Shown one piece after another: positions 9,227 to 17,276 of a DNA stretch of 64,000 nucleotides (position 1 is its first letter; every line of letters begins with the position of its first letter). A model generated the notes under the pieces. It made no database searches. It was not told where the DNA came from and saw only the letters and a list, made by a program, of their open reading frames with translations. Location of the stretch: positions 141,516-205,515 of the forward strand of contig PLWQ01000009.1 of assembly GCA_003165595.1 (NCBI GenBank), given 5' to 3'. The position numbers and the translations under genes are program-made. Source of the DNA: Fibrobacterota bacterium. GTDB taxonomy: Bacteria > Fibrobacterota > Chitinivibrionia > Chitinivibrionales > FEN-1185.

Positions 9227-9239
9227 TTCTTTGCAAAAA

Positions 9240-9275
9240 CGCAAGATTGCTTCGCTTCGCTCGCAATGACAAAAC
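9240..9275. repeat. Dispersed intergenic repeat with an ATTGC/GCAAT hairpin
   Basis: The segment beginning AAGATTGCTTCGCTTCGCTC ends in GCAATGAC and contains an inverted pair ATTGC/GCAAT. This sequence (antisense reading 'SLRAKRSN') is a widely scattered intergenic repeat I recognise from many bacterial and archaeal genomes. Here it follows the cstA stop directly and may act as a stem-loop at the 3' end of that transcript. Confidence 0.6.
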
Positions 9276-9393
9276 GCGTTTTTGAATATTTAGAGGTCCC
9301 CATATGACGCTTGCTCAGGGACAAAAGACCGCGCATTTTACCCTTTCCACTTGCACTCGCGCTTTGGGATAAAATATTTTAATGGTTCTAAAC

Positions 9394-9468
9394 CGGAGTG
9401 TGGCCCAGCCTGGTTAGGGCACTTGGTTCGGGACCAAGTTGTCGGAGGTTCAAATCCTCTCACTCCGA
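9394..9468 (+). tRNA. tRNA-Pro (CGG)
   Basis: The cloverleaf is complete. The acceptor stem CGGAGTG pairs with CACTCCG. The D arm is GCCCAGCCTGGTTAGGGC. The anticodon stem CTTGG/CCAAG closes the loop TTCGGGA (anticodon CGG). The T arm is GGAGG-TTCAAAT-CCTCT. The CCA end is not encoded, and the gene is followed at once by a T-run that could end transcription. A possible promoter, TTGCAC at 9351 with TATTTT 18 bases further on, is weak. Confidence 0.97.
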
Positions 9469-9588
9469 TTTTTTTCCTTCCGCTGTTCCTTTTCCCCTAT
9501 TTTACCAGGGTGCATGCGGCGTCGGGTGCGGTCCCCGGTGCGGTTGTCGGCGTTCGTTCCACACTAACCAGGAATTCATCGTCGCCTT

Positions 9589-10905
9589 ATGGAAAAATCC
9601 CGGCTTCTCGGTGACATCTCCGACAGGACGTTCGACAACGGGCTCAAGGCAATCTGTCTGCGGAAGCCCGGCGCTCCCGTCGTATCCGTCCAGGTGTGGT
9701 ACAAGACGGGCAGCGCCAATGAACGGGATGGCATCAGGGGAATATCGCATTTCTTCGAGCATATGATGTTCCGCGGTTCCAAGAACGTGGGACCGGAGGA
9801 GCATGCCCGCCGAATTAACGATGTCGGTGGTCACTACAATGCTTTTACCGCGGAAGACGTGACGGCCTACCTCAACAGCGTGCCCAGGGATCATCTGGAC
9901 ATGGTGTTGTCTCTCGAATCCGACCGCATGAACGACCTTGCCATAAGCGAGAAGGTCCTGGAAACCGAGCGCAACGTTATCGTCGAGGAATTCCAGACCT
10001 ACATGAACAATCCTCTCACCAAGGCTTTTCTGGAATTCCGCAAGGAATTCTTCATGGGGCATCCCTACGAGTACTCTGCGCTGGGCCGCATGGAGGACAT
10101 CCGCGCCATCACCGTCCAGGATTGCATGGACTACTACCGGCGATGGTACACGCCCGACAATGCCTTGATTGTGGCGGTGGGCGATTTTGACAATTGCGAA
10201 TCCGTGTTCGAGAAAATAGGCAACTGTTTCGCAAGACACCCTGCCTCAGGCACGGCTGCGGTCGCGGCGCCGGCCGGCCCACCCCCGAATCGTTCGCTCA
10301 GGATGAAACGGGACGTGGATTTCGATGTTCCCATTTGCATCGTCGGATATCCGGCTCCTGCGGCATCGGACAAAGATGCGCTGCCGCTCGAAATCCTGCA
10401 GGTGGTGGTCTCACAGGGCGAATCGTCCCGTATGCACCGGGAAATCGTTCGGAAACATTCGCTGGCCGTGATGGCCGGCGGCATGAACCAGAGCCTCAAG
10501 CGGGCCGGCATGTCTATTTTCTTTGCAATGTTCACGCCCAATGTGTCACAGCGGCGGGTGGAAGAGGCCATCATCGAGCAAGTTGAAGCAGTGAGGACCG
10601 GCAGCATCACAAAGGCCGAGATGGAAAAAGTCAAAAATACCGTCTTGACAAACAGAGTTTACGAGCTGTATTCTGCAGATCATATTTGTCAGAAGCTTGC
10701 CTACTCGGAAACCATCGAAGGCGATTACAAACGCTGGGTTACGAGACTGTCGGAGCTCGAATCCCTGGATGTCGGCATTCTTGCCGACGCCGCCCGGCGG
10801 TACTGGGACGAATCAGCGCGTCATACGTTGTATTTGAAACCGAAGAAGGTTAATCCGTTGCTGTTTGCCGTTGGCATTGCGAGAAAATTAGCTCCCAAAC
10901 GCTAA
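9589..10905 (+). CDS. Zinc peptidase of family M16 (pitrilysin/insulinase type), catalytic member
   Basis: An M16 metallopeptidase of 438 residues, the size of single M16B subunits. The inverted zinc motif HFFEH is at residues 54-58, and the third ligand is Glu134 in VIVEEF, the expected 76 residues later. No signal peptide is visible. The following gene, 29 bases downstream on the same strand, encodes an M16-fold protein that lacks the zinc motif. Catalytic/non-catalytic pairs of this kind form heterodimers that degrade or process peptides. No good ribosome binding site is close to the ATG; an AGGA stands further away. The exact start is therefore moderately sure. Confidence 0.92.
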   Translation: MEKSRLLGDISDRTFDNGLKAICLRKPGAPVVSVQVWYKTGSANERDGIRGISHFFEHMMFRGSKNVGPEEHARRINDVGGHYNAFTAEDVTAYLNSVPRDHLDMVLSLESDRMNDLAISEKVLETERNVIVEEFQTYMNNPLTKAFLEFRKEFFMGHPYEYSALGRMEDIRAITVQDCMDYYRRWYTPDNALIVAVGDFDNCESVFEKIGNCFARHPASGTAAVAAPAGPPPNRSLRMKRDVDFDVPICIVGYPAPAASDKDALPLEILQVVVSQGESSRMHREIVRKHSLAVMAGGMNQSLKRAGMSIFFAMFTPNVSQRRVEEAIIEQVEAVRTGSITKAEMEKVKNTVLTNRVYELYSADHICQKLAYSETIEGDYKRWVTRLSELESLDVGILADAARRYWDESARHTLYLKPKKVNPLLFAVGIARKLAPKR

Positions 10906-10934
10906 GGGCGCGGGACAGAAACCGGGACAATCAC

Positions 10935-12266
10935 ATGGCCGAAAAACCCATTTACACGTTTCCCCCAATCGTCGAAGAGACGCTTGCCAACGGATTGCAC
11001 CTGATGCTTGTGGAAGATCACGAGCAGGAGGGGATAACGCTCGCTTTGCAGATGCCCTTTGGTGAATTCTGTGATCCCGTGTCACGGGAGGGAGCGGCCG
11101 AAATGGCCATCGGGGTGATGCTCAAAGGGCCGGCGTCGCTCTCGCCTGAAGAATTTTCGGAGAAACTGGAACACTCCGGCGCCAGCCTGTTTACCGATGT
11201 GGGAGATGAGCACTGCATTCTCGGAGGCAAGATGCTTGCCCGGTCGAGCGAGCAAATTATTCCGCTCTTCTGGGAGATGGTGTGCAATCCCGGGTTCAGG
11301 CCGAAGGAATTGGCACGCATTAAGCGCGAGACAATCACCGGACTTCAAGCCGAGCTCGCTGATCCGGCGTCCATCGCAAACAAGCATTTTGGTTGCGTAC
11401 TGTGCGGGCCCGACCATCCGATCGGCAGAATACAAACCATCCGGTCGGTCAAGAGAATCGGCATCAACCACGTCAAAGAATTGTGCGATTCCTATATTTC
11501 GCCCGTGCACGCGATTCTTGTTCTCGCCGGTGATTTTCGCGTTCACGAAATGTTTTCAAAATGGCGAGGGTTGTTTGAATCGTGGAAGAAAAGACCCGGT
11601 CGCGATCCCGTGATCGCCGGACCTTTGCCCCCGGTTTCCGGCAACAGAATCCGGCTCGTGGACAAAAAGGATCTTTCGCAGGTGTCTTTGATACTGGGAC
11701 ATCCGGCATGCAGCGAGCTCGACCCGCTGCGCAACGAACTCGCGATTGCAAACTACATACTCGGGGGAGGCAATTTTTCGTCGCGCCTCATGGCCCATGT
11801 GCGGTCCAAGGAGGGAAAAACGTACGGCATTTCTTCGCAACTGTCGTGCAGCAGGAACTACGGCATTTTCTCCATAGCAACATCCACCCAGAACAGCCAG
11901 GCGCAAGCGATGCTTGCCTCCATCATCCAGGTGTACCGTACGCTCTCGGACAAGGGTATCAGCCAGGATGAACTCGACAAGGCAAAACAGTTCGTAATCG
12001 GCAATATGGCTTTCCAACTTGAAGGCATCGTGAATGTCGCCGAAAAATTGTTGTGGCTCAAACAGTTCGGGCGGGATATTTCGTATGTGGAACGGTTCAA
12101 CGAACGAATCGCTTCCGTCACCGTCGAATCGGTCAACCACGCCATAAGCTTGTATCTTTCTTCTCCGGGATTCGCTATCGTCGCAGTCGGCAAAAAGGAA
12201 GAGATCGGCCCGGTTCTTTCGCAGCACGGGCCGGTGGAAACGGTCAATTTCCGGTCGCTGCTTTAG
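10935..12266 (+). CDS. Non-catalytic M16-family subunit
   Basis: A 443-residue protein of the M16 fold, paralogous to the gene just upstream. At the place of the zinc motif it reads SREGAAEMAIGV instead of HxxEH, so metal binding and catalysis should be lost. The C-terminal half keeps the family pattern, for example ILGGGNFSSRLMAHVRSKEGKTYG, including the Arg/Tyr region that binds substrate in M16 partner subunits. It most likely pairs with the upstream peptidase as in mitochondrial-processing-peptidase-like M16B dimers. The ATG has only a weak AG-rich site before it. Confidence 0.88.
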   Translation: MAEKPIYTFPPIVEETLANGLHLMLVEDHEQEGITLALQMPFGEFCDPVSREGAAEMAIGVMLKGPASLSPEEFSEKLEHSGASLFTDVGDEHCILGGKMLARSSEQIIPLFWEMVCNPGFRPKELARIKRETITGLQAELADPASIANKHFGCVLCGPDHPIGRIQTIRSVKRIGINHVKELCDSYISPVHAILVLAGDFRVHEMFSKWRGLFESWKKRPGRDPVIAGPLPPVSGNRIRLVDKKDLSQVSLILGHPACSELDPLRNELAIANYILGGGNFSSRLMAHVRSKEGKTYGISSQLSCSRNYGIFSIATSTQNSQAQAMLASIIQVYRTLSDKGISQDELDKAKQFVIGNMAFQLEGIVNVAEKLLWLKQFGRDISYVERFNERIASVTVESVNHAISLYLSSPGFAIVAVGKKEEIGPVLSQHGPVETVNFRSLL

Positions 12267-12368
12267 TCGATCGTTCTGCAAATATTCCGCCTCTGTGAAC
12301 AACCCTGAGCCGTTCAAATTCATCGATATGCATTGCCACGATTTTTGCTCCCGATCTATTTTAGGCAC

Positions 12369-12866
12369 ATGATTTCCGTTTTTCTGAGCCTCGGAACAAA
12401 CATGGGCAGGAGGCGCCGGTACATTGATAAAATGATAGCGCTGGTCTCGGGTTTCCTGTATAAGCCAATCAAGATTTCGCGCCTCATGGAAACAGAGCCA
12501 GTGGGGGTTTCGGCCGAACAGCAATGGTTTCTTAATTGCATCGTGTCGGGGAAGTACGACGGTACCCCGGAAGAATTGCTTGCCGAGTGCCTGGGTGCAG
12601 AACAAAAGCTGGGCCGCGTACGGGGAAAACAATTCGCGCCGCGCACCGCCGACATCGACGTGCTGATGTTCGGCAATCGCCGGATTGGCCGGAAAACACT
12701 CACCGTGCCTCATCCGTGCATTCTTGCGAGGCGGTTTTGTCTCGAAGGGTTGCGAGAAATAGCTCCGCGCACGAAAATCGCGGGCACCGGTTTGACCTGC
12801 GATCAGCATTACCGGAGAATGCCGCAACGGGTGAGGGTTCAAAAAATCAGATTCCTTGCGTGGTAG
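12369..12866 (+). CDS. folK: 2-amino-4-hydroxy-6-hydroxymethyldihydropteridine pyrophosphokinase
   Basis: HPPK transfers pyrophosphate from ATP to 6-hydroxymethyl-7,8-dihydropterin in folate synthesis. From ATG 12369 the 165-residue protein begins MISVFLSLGTNMG, as the family does. It contains ETEPVG, the signature RTADIDVLMFG with its two catalytic Asp residues, and VPHPCILARRF. The frame is open 12 codons upstream, but those residues do not fit the family. The C-terminal tail is diverged and basic. A deoxynucleoside kinase gene begins 28 bases after its stop; this folK-kinase pairing recurs in several phyla. Confidence 0.93.
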   Translation: MISVFLSLGTNMGRRRRYIDKMIALVSGFLYKPIKISRLMETEPVGVSAEQQWFLNCIVSGKYDGTPEELLAECLGAEQKLGRVRGKQFAPRTADIDVLMFGNRRIGRKTLTVPHPCILARRFCLEGLREIAPRTKIAGTGLTCDQHYRRMPQRVRVQKIRFLAW

Positions 12867-12894
12867 AAAAGTCCCCCGCAAGAAAGGATGTGTA

Positions 12895-13605
12895 ATGGCG
12901 GTACAGAAAGCCCCGCAGCTTCCACGGCATGTGCGATACCTGTGCGTCGAGGGCGTACTCGGGGTCGGAAAGACCGCGCTGTGCAATCTGTTGAGCCGGC
13001 GGCTGGGTGCCCGCCTCGTGCTGGAGGAGGGCGAGGAGAATCCGTTCCTGCCGAAGTTCTACAGGAACAGGAAGTCGTTTGCCTTTCAAACTCAGCTGTG
13101 GTTCCTGCTGTCGCGCTACCGCCAGCTTTCCGAGACCTTTACGCAGCTCGACCTTTTCCAGGACGTGAGCATTCTGGATTACATGTTTGCAAAAGACAAG
13201 ATATTCGCAAGTATCAATCTTGACGAAAACGAGCTGGCGCTCTACTGCAGGATCGCGGCCATCCTCGAACGAACCATTCCGGCGCCCGATTACGTTGTCT
13301 ACCTTCAGGCCTCCACCGACGTTCTTCTCAAACGTATTGAAAAACGGGGCAGACCATTTGAATCGTCCGTCGACAAGGATTATATCGATCTCCTCAATCA
13401 GGGGTATAACCATTTCTTCTTTCATTATACGGGCTCGCCGCTGCTGATTATCAATACGAACGACATCGACTTCGTCGAATACGAAGGTGATCTCGATGAA
13501 CTGGTACGGGAGATTTGCAAGGTGTCGCCCGGCAGCAACTACTATCAGCCTCTTGATTCAAAAACTCGGTCGTTTCTCGACAACAAGAAGAAAACGGAAC
13601 TGTAG
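12895..13605 (+). CDS. Deoxynucleoside kinase (dGK/dAK family)
   Basis: A salvage kinase that phosphorylates deoxynucleosides to monophosphates, 236 residues. It has the P-loop EGVLGVGKT at 19-27 and the substrate motif DYMFAKDKIFA, corresponding to the family D-R-S/K region. The LID-type segment LLKRIEKRGRPFE supplies the arginines that hold the phosphates. Which base it prefers cannot be read from sequence. ATG 12895 has an AGAAAGGAT site 5-6 bases before it; the upstream in-frame ATG at 12856 overlaps folK and lacks a site. Confidence 0.9.
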   Translation: MAVQKAPQLPRHVRYLCVEGVLGVGKTALCNLLSRRLGARLVLEEGEENPFLPKFYRNRKSFAFQTQLWFLLSRYRQLSETFTQLDLFQDVSILDYMFAKDKIFASINLDENELALYCRIAAILERTIPAPDYVVYLQASTDVLLKRIEKRGRPFESSVDKDYIDLLNQGYNHFFFHYTGSPLLIINTNDIDFVEYEGDLDELVREICKVSPGSNYYQPLDSKTRSFLDNKKKTEL

Positions 13606-13619
13606 AATCTGGCTCCGGC

Positions 13620-13940
13620 GAGCTCGTGCCTCGTCGTTTGCGCGCGGTCCTTGCGGCGGGTGCTCTATTTGCCTTTGTTTCGCGTTCGAACCAAAGTATT
13701 TTCGAGTGCTCTCGGTGAAGAACCTCGCAGCATCACACTCTTGCGAGCCTGCGAGGCATCTTCCATCCCTAAGGAAGAATAATTTTGTAGTCGTTTGCTG
13801 GCGCCGAAGCACCACGACTACGACTGCATACAAACACTGCAGGAGTAGACGCGACAGCGAACCTTCGGGGACCGCGATTACAGCCGGATGTACGCCAAAG
13901 TGAGCAGCCTGTAATCCGCAAACTTTTGGATTGAACCCTT
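13620..13940 (-). repeat. Interspersed non-coding element with hairpins
   Basis: The stretch between the deoxynucleoside kinase and panC (about 350 bases) holds no credible gene. Its right end (13863-13935, read on the minus strand) matches 49467-49582: both begin TTCAATCC/TTGAATCC, AAAGTTTGCG, then a unit of about 42 bases starting CAGGCTGCTCAC, and end TCCCCGAAG. This copy has one unit. Two perfect 8-bp stems are also visible: CCTCGCAG/CTGCGAGG at 13723-13756 and GTAGTCGT/ACGACTAC at 13787-13821. No transposase is present, so it resembles a non-autonomous or structural repeat. Confidence 0.7.
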
Positions 13941-13956
13941 CCAGCGGTTGCTGCAA

Positions 13957-14814
13957 ATGAAAATCGTGACGAATGCTTCTGAAATGAAGAACCTTTCCAT
14001 CACCTACGGGAAAGCGGGAAGGAGTCTTGGGCTTGTGCCCACCATGGGCGCCTTGCACGACGGCCACGTATCGTTGATAACCACAGCCAGGGAGCATTGC
14101 GATATCGTCGTGACCAGCATTTTTGTAAACCCCCTGCAATTCGCACCTTCCGAAGATTTTGCAAAATATCCGCGTCCTTTCGACAAGGATTGCGCCACCG
14201 CGGAAAAAGCCGGATGCGATGTCGTGTTTGCGCCCGACGCTAAGGAGATGTATCCGACCGGCTATTCGACGTTTGTGGATGTCGAAACTATCACCAGCTA
14301 CCTGTGCGGCGCCAACAGGCCCGGGCATTTCAAAGGCGTGGCCACCGTGGTTCTAAAGCTGTTCAACGTGGTGTCCCCGCAGGTAGCGGTATTCGGGCAA
14401 AAGGATGCACAACAGTGCCTCGTTATCCGGCGCATGGTGCGCGACCTCAATTGTTCAGTCCGACTTGTGTTCGCGCCAACCGTGCGTGAAAAGGACGGCC
14501 TCGCAATGAGTTCGCGGAATTCCTATTTGTCGAGCGACGAACGCGGCCAGGCGGTCTTTATTTACAAGGGAATTTGCGCCGCCGTTTCGCTGTACGGTGG
14601 GGGAGAACGCAACGGCGCGGCACTGCAGGGAACAATTGCAGGAGCTTTGAGCGGCGCGCCGCTATTGTCGGTGGAATATGTTGAGATCGTTGACATGGAT
14701 ACTGTTTCGCCGGTGTCCGTACTTGGCGCGCCGGCGCTTGCCGCAATTGCCGTCAGGACAAAACAGACTAAAACCAGGCTCATAGACAACGCAGTATTGG
14801 GAGGTACATTTTGA
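13957..14814 (+). CDS. panC: Pantothenate synthetase
   Basis: Joins pantoate and beta-alanine with ATP through a pantoyl-adenylate, the last step of vitamin B5 synthesis. The 285-residue protein has the nucleotide-binding PTMGALHDGH (28-37), FVNPLQFAPSEDFAKYPR, GKDAQQ-like FGQKDAQQ and the KMSKS-like AMSSRNSYLS. The ATG at 13957 gives the usual N-terminus MKIVTNASEM; a TTG three codons upstream is possible. No strong ribosome binding site is seen, and an interspersed repeat lies just upstream, so the promoter may be within or beside it. The stop overlaps the start of the glucanase gene. panB and panD are not in the window. Confidence 0.96.
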   Translation: MKIVTNASEMKNLSITYGKAGRSLGLVPTMGALHDGHVSLITTAREHCDIVVTSIFVNPLQFAPSEDFAKYPRPFDKDCATAEKAGCDVVFAPDAKEMYPTGYSTFVDVETITSYLCGANRPGHFKGVATVVLKLFNVVSPQVAVFGQKDAQQCLVIRRMVRDLNCSVRLVFAPTVREKDGLAMSSRNSYLSSDERGQAVFIYKGICAAVSLYGGGERNGAALQGTIAGALSGAPLLSVEYVEIVDMDTVSPVSVLGAPALAAIAVRTKQTKTRLIDNAVLGGTF

Positions 14815-16106
14815 AATCTCCAGCCGCAGCGCGGGTTCCGCTTGTGTTCAACCTGTTTCCCCGAAATTACTCTTCCATTGACGAATGGAGTTCCGGCGTC
14901 TCGCATGTTGCCGGCATGGGGTTCAACTGGATCTATGTGAACCCGTTCCACGCAACCGGGTTTTCGGGAAGCCTGTATGCAATCAAGAACTATTACCAGT
15001 TGAATCAGCTGTTCGTAAAGAAAGGTCACGACACCTCGGATTGGCGGCCGCTCAAGAAATTCGTGGCGGCATGTAAAGACGCAGCAATCGACGTCATGAT
15101 GGACCTCGTGGTTAATCATACTGCATTCGATTCGGTTCTGGTCAAGACCAATCCGCTGTGGTACAAGCGTGACGACAAGGGCAGGCTTGTGAGTCCGCAC
15201 GCAGTTGATCCGGCCGATTCGAACAACGTTACGGTATGGGGTGACCTGGCCGAAATAGACAATCTTGAAAGCAAAGATCGCAAAGGATTGTGGGACTATT
15301 GGGATAAACTTGTGTTGTACTTCCAGGAAATGGGAATCCGCGGATTCCGCTGCGATGCCGCGTATCAGGTTCCGGCCGGGCTGTGGAAGTTTCTTATTTC
15401 CGCCGCCAAGAAGCGTTATCCCCGGACGGTATTCCTTGCCGAGACCCTCGGGTGCACCATGGACGAAATCGGCGCGCTCAAGGGAACCGGGTTCGACTAT
15501 CTGTTCAATTCGTCGAAGTACTGGCAATTCGACAAACCCTGGTGCCTGGAACAGCACGAAGGGAACAAGAAAATCGCCCCTTCGATAAGCTTCCCGGAGT
15601 CTCACGACACCCCGCGGCTGGCGGGTGAGAAACCGGGCACGATCGAAGTGCAGAAAATGCGATACGCGTTTGGCGCGATGTTTTCCGAGGGGCTGCTCAT
15701 GGTGGGCGGATACGAATTCGGCGCAAAACACAAGACTGATGTGGTTAAAGGAACTCCAAAAGACGTGGAACCGCCGCAATGGGACATCAGTTCGTGGATA
15801 AAGCAAATGAATGAATGCAAACTGTCGGCGCCGGTTTTCTGCGAAGAAGGATCGTGGACCGCGCTTACCGAATACGACAAGGATTTTCTGTTTCTTCTAA
15901 AGCAGACGGATGGAAAGGGCGGGTCCGTTTTGGTTTGCGTCAATAAGGATCTCGAAAAGCCGGTCGAAGTTGTTCGGGAGGATTTCCCGGCAGAATATGC
16001 GCGCTGCACGTCAATGATCCGTCCGCTGTCGAACCCTTGTGCCGGATGTGCTGTGCCCGATCGGCTCACATTGGGTCCGGCGGAAGTCGTGTTCTTTACG
16101 CTCTGA
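14811..16106 (+). CDS. Alpha-amylase family (GH13) glycoside hydrolase
   Basis: A cytosolic GH13 enzyme of 431 residues without signal peptide. The (beta/alpha)8 barrel carries DLVVNH (region I), GFRCDAAY with nucleophile Asp182 (region II), FLAETLG with acid/base Glu211 (region III) and ESHDTPR with transition-state Asp266 (region IV). The C-terminal beta domain is short. The exact alpha-glucan specificity is not readable; it could trim glycogen or maltodextrins. It starts at a TTG with GGGAGG six bases before, and the TTGA junction makes it overlap the panC stop by 4 bases, so it is translationally coupled to a vitamin gene with no obvious functional link. Confidence 0.87.
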   Translation: MKSPAAARVPLVFNLFPRNYSSIDEWSSGVSHVAGMGFNWIYVNPFHATGFSGSLYAIKNYYQLNQLFVKKGHDTSDWRPLKKFVAACKDAAIDVMMDLVVNHTAFDSVLVKTNPLWYKRDDKGRLVSPHAVDPADSNNVTVWGDLAEIDNLESKDRKGLWDYWDKLVLYFQEMGIRGFRCDAAYQVPAGLWKFLISAAKKRYPRTVFLAETLGCTMDEIGALKGTGFDYLFNSSKYWQFDKPWCLEQHEGNKKIAPSISFPESHDTPRLAGEKPGTIEVQKMRYAFGAMFSEGLLMVGGYEFGAKHKTDVVKGTPKDVEPPQWDISSWIKQMNECKLSAPVFCEEGSWTALTEYDKDFLFLLKQTDGKGGSVLVCVNKDLEKPVEVVREDFPAEYARCTSMIRPLSNPCAGCAVPDRLTLGPAEVVFFTL

Positions 16107-16115
16107 TGCCGGGCG

Positions 16116-16655
16116 CTACCGGACGATGATGCTTCCGGTGGGAACTTTCAGCAAAACGAACAGGGTGTCCCCCGCAGCCTGTTGGCACATCGTAGCCGCG
16201 TAGGTGATCTCGCCGGAAACCCGTTCTCCAAACGAAATGTTGTGTCCGAGCGCCCTTGCTTTGAGATAAAGGGCCCATTGTCTGGCATCGTATTCTGCGG
16301 CGATTTTCCTGCCGGTTTCCCAAGCCCCCCGGGGATGCGACCTGTTGAACGTTCCTTTTCCGGCCGCAAGAAAACAGCCTGAAGTGGTGTCGAAGGATGC
16401 CTTTGCAAGAATGTGCGCCGTTTCCCCTGAGCGAGAGTTTGCGCGCAGCTCGTTTTCCAGCCCTACGAGAACCGGAAGCAGGGAACCGCACACTTCGGAA
16501 TCGGTCGGCACGCCAGAGCGCGCCGGAAGCGCGGGTTCGGAAGAACCGGCGGGGTTTTGATGTGCGCCCGGCGGCGGCGACGGCTGTTCTTTGCACGAAG
16601 AAACGACCAAAACAGTGGCCAGTAAAACGGTGGTTGCGAGGATGCGGCGCTTCAT
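16116..16655 (-). CDS. Putative lipoprotein
   Basis: 179 residues. The N-terminus MKRRILATTVLLATVLVVSSC is a type II signal peptide with a lipobox ending in Cys21. A Pro/Ser/Ala-rich linker and a small helical domain with two more cysteines follow. I do not recognise the domain. It is convergent with the glucanase (9 bases between stops) and divergent from the phosphatase gene at 16740; the 84-base divergent gap must hold both promoters (a TATAGT lies at 16697). Confidence 0.65.
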   Translation of the reverse strand: MKRRILATTVLLATVLVVSSCKEQPSPPPGAHQNPAGSSEPALPARSGVPTDSEVCGSLLPVLVGLENELRANSRSGETAHILAKASFDTTSGCFLAAGKGTFNRSHPRGAWETGRKIAAEYDARQWALYLKARALGHNISFGERVSGEITYAATMCQQAAGDTLFVLLKVPTGSIIVR

Positions 16656-16739
16656 GGTATTTTAGTTCCAGTTGGTTTGCGGAACCTTTTTAACAATATA
16701 GTTCTCTTCTCAAAAACCGGCCAAAGACTTTTCCAGACC

Positions 16740-17267
16740 ATGACAAACAAGAAGAAAGCCCTCTTCCTTGATCGAGACGGCATTATTAACGAAGACAGCG
16801 AGTACCCCCACAGGCCGGAAGATATCGTTTTCAAGCAGGAAATCTTCGGATTTTGCCGGGAAGCTTTGGCAAAGGGGTACATAGTCGTTGTTATGACCAA
16901 CCAAGCCGGAGTTGCAAAGGGAAAGTTCAGCGAAGACGATGTTCGTAAGCTTCATCGGTGGATGGGGGAGCAATTTCTGGAGAGAGGAATTCCAATCAGC
17001 GGGTTCTACTATTGCCCGTATCACAAAAACGGAACCGTGGAAGCCTATCGCCGGGACTCCGACTGCCGGAAGCCCAAGCCAGGCATGTTCCTGGCGGCCG
17101 CGCGGGACCTCGCTATCGACCTGTCGGCCTCTCTCATGATCGGCGATAAGGAATCGGATCGCATCGAACTGCCGGAACTGCGGTCCTACGTTGTCAAGAG
17201 CAGGTACTCGGACCGTACCTACGATTTCGAAACACTGGAACAGGCACGTTCCGTTTTGCAGAAATAG
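16740..17267 (+). CDS. HAD-family phosphatase, GmhB/HisB-N-like
   Basis: Probable D,D-heptose 1,7-bisphosphate phosphatase or a relative, 175 residues. HAD motifs are clear: FLDRDGIIN (Asp11, Asp13), VVMTNQAG and LMIGDKESD. The insert that holds zinc in E. coli GmhB (Cys92, His94, Cys107, Cys109) reads CPYHKNG ... DSDCRKPKPG here, so His becomes Tyr and one Cys becomes Ser. The zinc site is at best partial, and the substrate could differ from heptose bisphosphate. ATG 16740 is chosen as the start because family members begin just before the first HAD motif; the frame is open to 16677. It is followed after 9 bases by a polytopic membrane protein gene. Confidence 0.8.
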   Translation: MTNKKKALFLDRDGIINEDSEYPHRPEDIVFKQEIFGFCREALAKGYIVVVMTNQAGVAKGKFSEDDVRKLHRWMGEQFLERGIPISGFYYCPYHKNGTVEAYRRDSDCRKPKPGMFLAAARDLAIDLSASLMIGDKESDRIELPELRSYVVKSRYSDRTYDFETLEQARSVLQK

Positions 17268-17276
17268 GGAGACACT

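Noticed and set aside
9351-9380. Promoter for tRNA-Pro (TTGCAC with TATTTT)
   Set aside because: The -10 is poor and an overlapping TAAAAT has the wrong spacing; noted in the tRNA entry only.
11556-12986. Open frame of 476 codons on the minus strand
   Set aside because: Runs opposite the second M16 gene, folK and the kinase start; composition is typical of an antisense frame.
13606-13903. Short frames in the repeat region before panC
   Set aside because: They follow the repeat in all frames, with biased Arg/Thr runs; the region is a non-coding element.
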